This document shows positions 12,490 through 64,000 of a stretch of 64,000 nucleotides of DNA, in pieces. Position 1 is the stretch's first letter; every line of letters begins with the position of its first letter. A program made the translations under genes and the position numbers. The stretch comes from Lumbricus rubellus. Taxonomy: Eukaryota; Annelida; Clitellata; Crassiclitellata; Lumbricidae. The notes under the pieces are model-generated. The model was not told where the DNA came from. It searched no databases and saw only the letters and a program-made list of their open reading frames with translations. Where the stretch lies: contig OX243819.1 in assembly GCA_945859605.1 (NCBI GenBank), positions 3,571,537 through 3,635,536 of the forward strand, in the 5' to 3' direction.

Positions 12490-13115
12490 TAAATTTGTCT
12501 CGTATACAGCACTATTTCTTTTCTCTCTAATTCTGTCTCTTTTTTCTTTCTTGCTCTCATTCTCTTTCTTTTCTGTCCTAATCCTTGTAACATTCTAGCT
12601 GATCCTCTTACCTTCATCCACTCATCCTCTCTCTCAATTGTTTTCTCCTGCTTCTTTCTTTTCTTTTTCCTTTTTATCTCTCAGTCTGATTTTTCCTCTC
12701 TCTTTTCTTTCTTAATAATTATTTCATGTTTGTCTTCACTCGTTCCATCTTTTTGTTTCACACGGTTTCTTTTCTTTCTCTGTTTCTTCTTTCCATTCTC
12801 TGTGTTCCTTCTCTCTTTTTAACCTTCTCTTTCTCTCCCTTTTCTCTATTCTTGCTGTCTCTTTCTCTGTCTTTCTCTCTCTTTCTCCATCTTGCTCTCT
12901 CTTTCTCTGCCTTTCTTTCTCTTTCTCCATCTTGCTCTCTCTTTCTCTGCCTTTCTTTCTCTTTCTCTATATTGCTCTGTCTTTCTCTTTCTTTCTCTTC
13001 TCATTCCTCATGTTTATCTCTACTTGCTCCATCTCTTAAATTAATCTCTTTTACTCGGCGTTTTTTTATAACTCTTCCTCTTCTCTCTTTCATCTCTATC
13101 TCTCCGTCGTAATTC
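12490..13115. repeat. Polypyrimidine (CTTT/CT)n-rich tract
   Basis: About 600 bp of pyrimidine-rich low-complexity DNA, with an imperfect tandem block ttgctctctctttctctgcc near 12890-12960. Confidence 0.85.
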
Positions 13116-14096
13116 TCTCCCGATGCACTTTATTACTTTCATGTTCCGCTCCGATTTCTCCCGCCACGGCTGCAACTCTTTCCCGCGAGCCCTGCTCCGA
13201 TATGGCTCCTGCCCCGCTCCTATACATCTTTCAGCGCATACCATGGCATTGTCCGCGCTAAGTGACCAGACGGCTCTGTCTCCAGCATAATCAAATGAGT
13301 GGATCTTAGGAGATTAGCTTCGGATTCCGTCTTCTCGTTCTGCAGCTGAATCCATCGTTCGCTTCTTCCTCGTCTCTCCCTCTTCTTCTGCTTCGTCACT
13401 GATACGATTCATGACATCGCGGAACACCAGCAGACCACTGACCTTAATGCCAGCAACAGGAACGATTGCACTGCACGGAGTCAGATGCTTTGTCAAAACT
13501 AGCAGCATAGTATAGGCTAGGCCTATATTCTTACAAATGTTTTATCAAGAATAAATTTCGTGCTTACCGGTATTCCAACAACTACTTTATCAAAATTAAC
13601 ACACGAACAATCATTGTACATTATTCTAATAACAAACTTTATCAAATAATAACAAACTTTATCAAATATAGGCCTAGCACACATAGCCTACATATTCTAG
13701 CAACTACTTTTTCAAAACAACTCTCCGAATTACTCTGACAACTACTATATTAAAAATTACGCACGAAGCCTATAAGTGTATTATGTTCTGACAACTAGGC
13801 CTAGGCCTACTTTATCAAAAATAATATGCTATACCGGTACACGCATAGGCCTATATTGAATACTCTAACATCTAGACCACTTTATTATTCTCAACGCTAC
13901 GTTAACAAAATTAACGCATGTAGGCTACAATGGCTATCCTCACAACTAGGAATAGGCTTACTTTATCAACAATTGCACGTGTAGGCCTACACATAGGACA
14001 CTCAGTCATATAAAATAAAACCTAATATACAATACAGATTCATCTAGCTGTTACAAAATCCATAAAATAGCGTTCCGATACAAGCAGAACATCTCG
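13116..14096. other. No recognised gene; aggcctac-rich sequence
   Basis: AT-rich with many aggcct words and a short direct repeat aacaaactttatcaaat (13632 and 13650). No coding support. Confidence 0.5.
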
Positions 14097-14099
14097 TTA

Positions 14100-14617
14100 G
14101 GGGTCATTGCATAATTACGTAACGCCGAAAATGACCGATTTTGACCCACCCACCCACCCTGTAACGCTTCGTAACGTTTCCCTTGACCCACCCACCCACC
14201 CTCCCCAGCGTTACGTAACGATAGTTACGAAAAATCAATTTAAATTTAGGCCTACCAGACCTATGTGCGAATTCGTATTTATAGGCCTAATCCATATTTT
14301 CGTAGCGAAATTAATATAGGCTAGTAAGTGAATTAGATATATAATTTGACTGCGGCCTGCTGCCATATCTTCCTCAGATATAGACCTAGGCCTGCTTCGG
14401 TTACGTTTTAAATCAATGCCGCGCGCGAAGTTTAAACTTCGATCCCGCCATTTGTCTGAAGTGTCATTCGATGGTAATATAATATTCATTAATAATTTGT
14501 TCAAAGCGTTACGTAACGTTCAGCTGCCCCCACCCACCCACCCCCGTAACGTTTCGTAACGTTTTCAATGACCCCACCCACCCACCCTCGAGCGTTACGT
14601 AATTATGCAATGACCCC
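14100..14617. mobile_element. PIF/Harbinger-type MITE, copy 1 (518 bp)
   Basis: Ends are inverted (ggggtcattgcataattacg at 14100; its complement ends at 14617) and flanked by TTA on both sides (14097-14099 and 14618-14620). A 3-bp TWA target duplication with G-rich ends is the mark of PIF/Harbinger elements. Subterminal cacccaccca and cgttacgtaacg blocks are repeated at both ends. No transposase frame. It is a shorter relative of the element at 39488-40404. Confidence 0.85.
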
Positions 14618-14619
14618 TT

Positions 14620-15398
14620 ATTATTATTCCCTTTTCATATGTTTTATCGACTCGCCAAGACAGTTACGACCACATCAACGTTTAATGCCACCCAGCATAA
14701 TAATATCGCTATTTTTAGATCTTGGCTTACCGCACGGCGTGCGATTGTCGCATTGGTGTAATGCACTTCGTAATCAATATAATCCGATTCTTAATCTCAG
14801 ATTCGTGAAATTCGTCTCTCACCCAAGCTGAATTATTTATATGGCGCCTTTTCAGACCGACGACGACGAAGACCATGGCGTCGGACTTTGATTCCCGATG
14901 AGAGGCGGAACCTTCCGAAAAAAGAGAGTTGGATACAGAGAAAAAGAAGATCGACCACGAACACTGGAGACGGTGGGTTGTGAAGTCACGTGGCCAAATG
15001 GCAATTATAATAATTATTGTCGTCGGAAATATCGATGTTAGCCTATAGATGGCAGTCGTAAACAATGGAAATCCCGACCGTCTGAAACAATGAAATGACT
15101 GACAAAGAAACAAAAAAATATGAAAGAATGACTTAGAGCATCGGGCGACATACATTGGATGCCACGCTGCCTATTTATATCACATCACATTTCGAACTGA
15201 ACCACATTACACCCGAATTTATTTATTTTATTATAATCACAATAATAATAGTTAAAAAAGTTATTATTAATACTAATTTTTTTATTATAATTACTATAAT
15301 TATCATTTTTTGTGCCCGAGGTAAAAACCAATCCTCAGGTTATAAGAAATTAAAAACAGATGCGCCATCTAGCTTGGAGCACTCGTCGCCAGGTCTGG
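14620..15398. other. No recognised gene
   Basis: AT-rich; a 142-codon minus-strand open frame (14727-15155) has no recognisable domain. Confidence 0.5.
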
Positions 15399-15400
15399 TG

Positions 15401-15605
15401 TAAGATTATTATTATTATTATTGTTAATAGTAGTGGTGGTGGTGGTGGTGGTGGTGGTGTTGGTGGTCGTGGTGGTGGTGTTGGTGGTGGTGGTGGTGTC
15501 GTTGTCGTTGTTGTTGTTGTTATTGCTGTTGTTGTTGTTGTTGTTGTTATTGCTGCTGCTGTTGGTTTGCTGTTACAATTATCATCCTCATTACTATCAT
15601 CAGCA
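15401..15605. repeat. Trinucleotide arrays (TTA, GTG/GGT, GTT, GCT)
   Basis: Successive blocks of attatt, ggtggt, gttgtt and gctgct. Repeat-encoded Gly/Val/Leu frames are artefacts. Confidence 0.95.
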
Positions 15606-15844
15606 TCATTATTATTTTGTATCGGGCTTCCCCTCAATTTGGCGTAGCGCCTCTGGATAGACCTAGTTAGTTCAGTAAGGTGTATTCAATTAAATTATCG
15701 TATGCATCTTCTATAAAAAAAAGCCTCTATCCAAACCAAATGATGAATCAAAAGTCCATAATATCACTGATCAATATTCAATTGGAGTGAAGGATTTGCT
15801 CAATTTCTCTACACAGTGACCGTTGCATCTCAGAAGATAGAATC

Positions 15845-15905
15845 GAACCCGGACTCTCTTCTACTTCACAGGGTTAACACTCCAACGTATCGGCTACCGT
15901 GTGAC
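15845..15905 (-). mobile_element. tRNA-derived SINE head, antisense, 15 bp window before the splice region
   Basis: On the minus strand it reads ggtcacacggtagccgat and later gtccgggttcgattct, i.e. a B-box (gggttcgattc) with a tRNA-like head. It lies about 50 bp upstream of the exon 1 acceptor. Confidence 0.55.
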
Positions 15906-15956
15906 CATCATCATCATCCTCACTATAATAATATGATTGTGATCTTTGAATTGCAG

Positions 15957-63857
<47,901 letters not shown>

Positions 63858-64000
63858 GTGAGAACTCTATCTGTCTATCTCTGTTTCTGTTTCTGCCTCT
63901 GTCGCTGTCTGTCTGTCTGTCTATGTGTGTGTGTCTGTATGTCTGCCTGTCTTTTTGTCTCTTTTACTGTCTTCATCTAGTGTGCCTTATTCTCTGATAT
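63858..64000 (+). other. Start of intron 13
   Basis: From gtgaga the sequence turns into a (CTGT)n/(TCTG)n-rich stretch that runs to about 63960 near the window edge. No exon is visible. Confidence 0.7.

Overview
The window is from an animal nuclear genome. Evidence: short exons with clean GT-AG junctions, introns of up to about 11 kb, a very high load of microsatellites, and remnants of at least seven transposon groups. The repeat mix (CR1/L2-like and RTE-like LINEs, a KRBA2/Ginger-like DNA element, piggyBac, hAT, PIF/Harbinger and Tc1/mariner) fits a marine invertebrate. The group cannot be fixed from the sequence; an echinoderm or other invertebrate deuterostome is only a guess. I found no rRNA gene, intact tRNA gene, CRISPR array or bacterial-type gene.

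One protein-coding gene can be supported, on the + strand from 15957 to beyond the right edge. I recovered thirteen exons (twelve well supported, one tentative): 15957-16233, 25079-25158, 35257-35335 (tentative), 37509-37604, 48267-48461, 53600-53876, 54717-54891, 56232-56421, 57463-57558, 57880-58521, 59887-60009, 60656-62282 and 62707-63857. Every junction agrees in reading phase and the join has no stop over 1,669 codons. The model is open at both ends. The predicted product is a large multi-pass membrane protein: basic cytosolic N-terminal stretch, TM1, an extracellular region of about 800 residues with one EGF-like module and a Cys-rich module, TM2, a cytosolic loop, TM3, a second extracellular domain of about 340 residues, TM4, a cytosolic loop and TM5. 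I do not recognise the family.

Layout. 1-15.9 kb: no supported exon; simple repeats, a foldback element (6.3-6.9 kb), a 115-bp tandem satellite (8.7-9.4 kb), a tRNA-derived SINE (12.3 kb) and a Harbinger MITE (14.1 kb). 16-25 kb (intron 1): a mariner-like relic, then directly beside it a 2.68-kb Ginger-like element with 168-bp terminal inverted repeats that carries a nested LINE. 25-37 kb: a LINE, GC-rich and GATA-like minisatellites, and the tentative acidic exon. 37.6-48.3 kb: an L2-like LINE, a second Harbinger element, a decayed CR1-like LINE and two tandem arrays. 48.5-53.6 kb: a nonautonomous piggyBac with a nested LINE, and a hAT MITE inside a perfect palindrome. 53-64 kb: the exon-dense part of the gene, with very long trinucleotide and tetranucleotide arrays between exons.

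The mobile elements are nearly all 5'-truncated, internally deleted or frameshifted. Several are nested with readable target-site duplications, so the order of insertion can be inferred.
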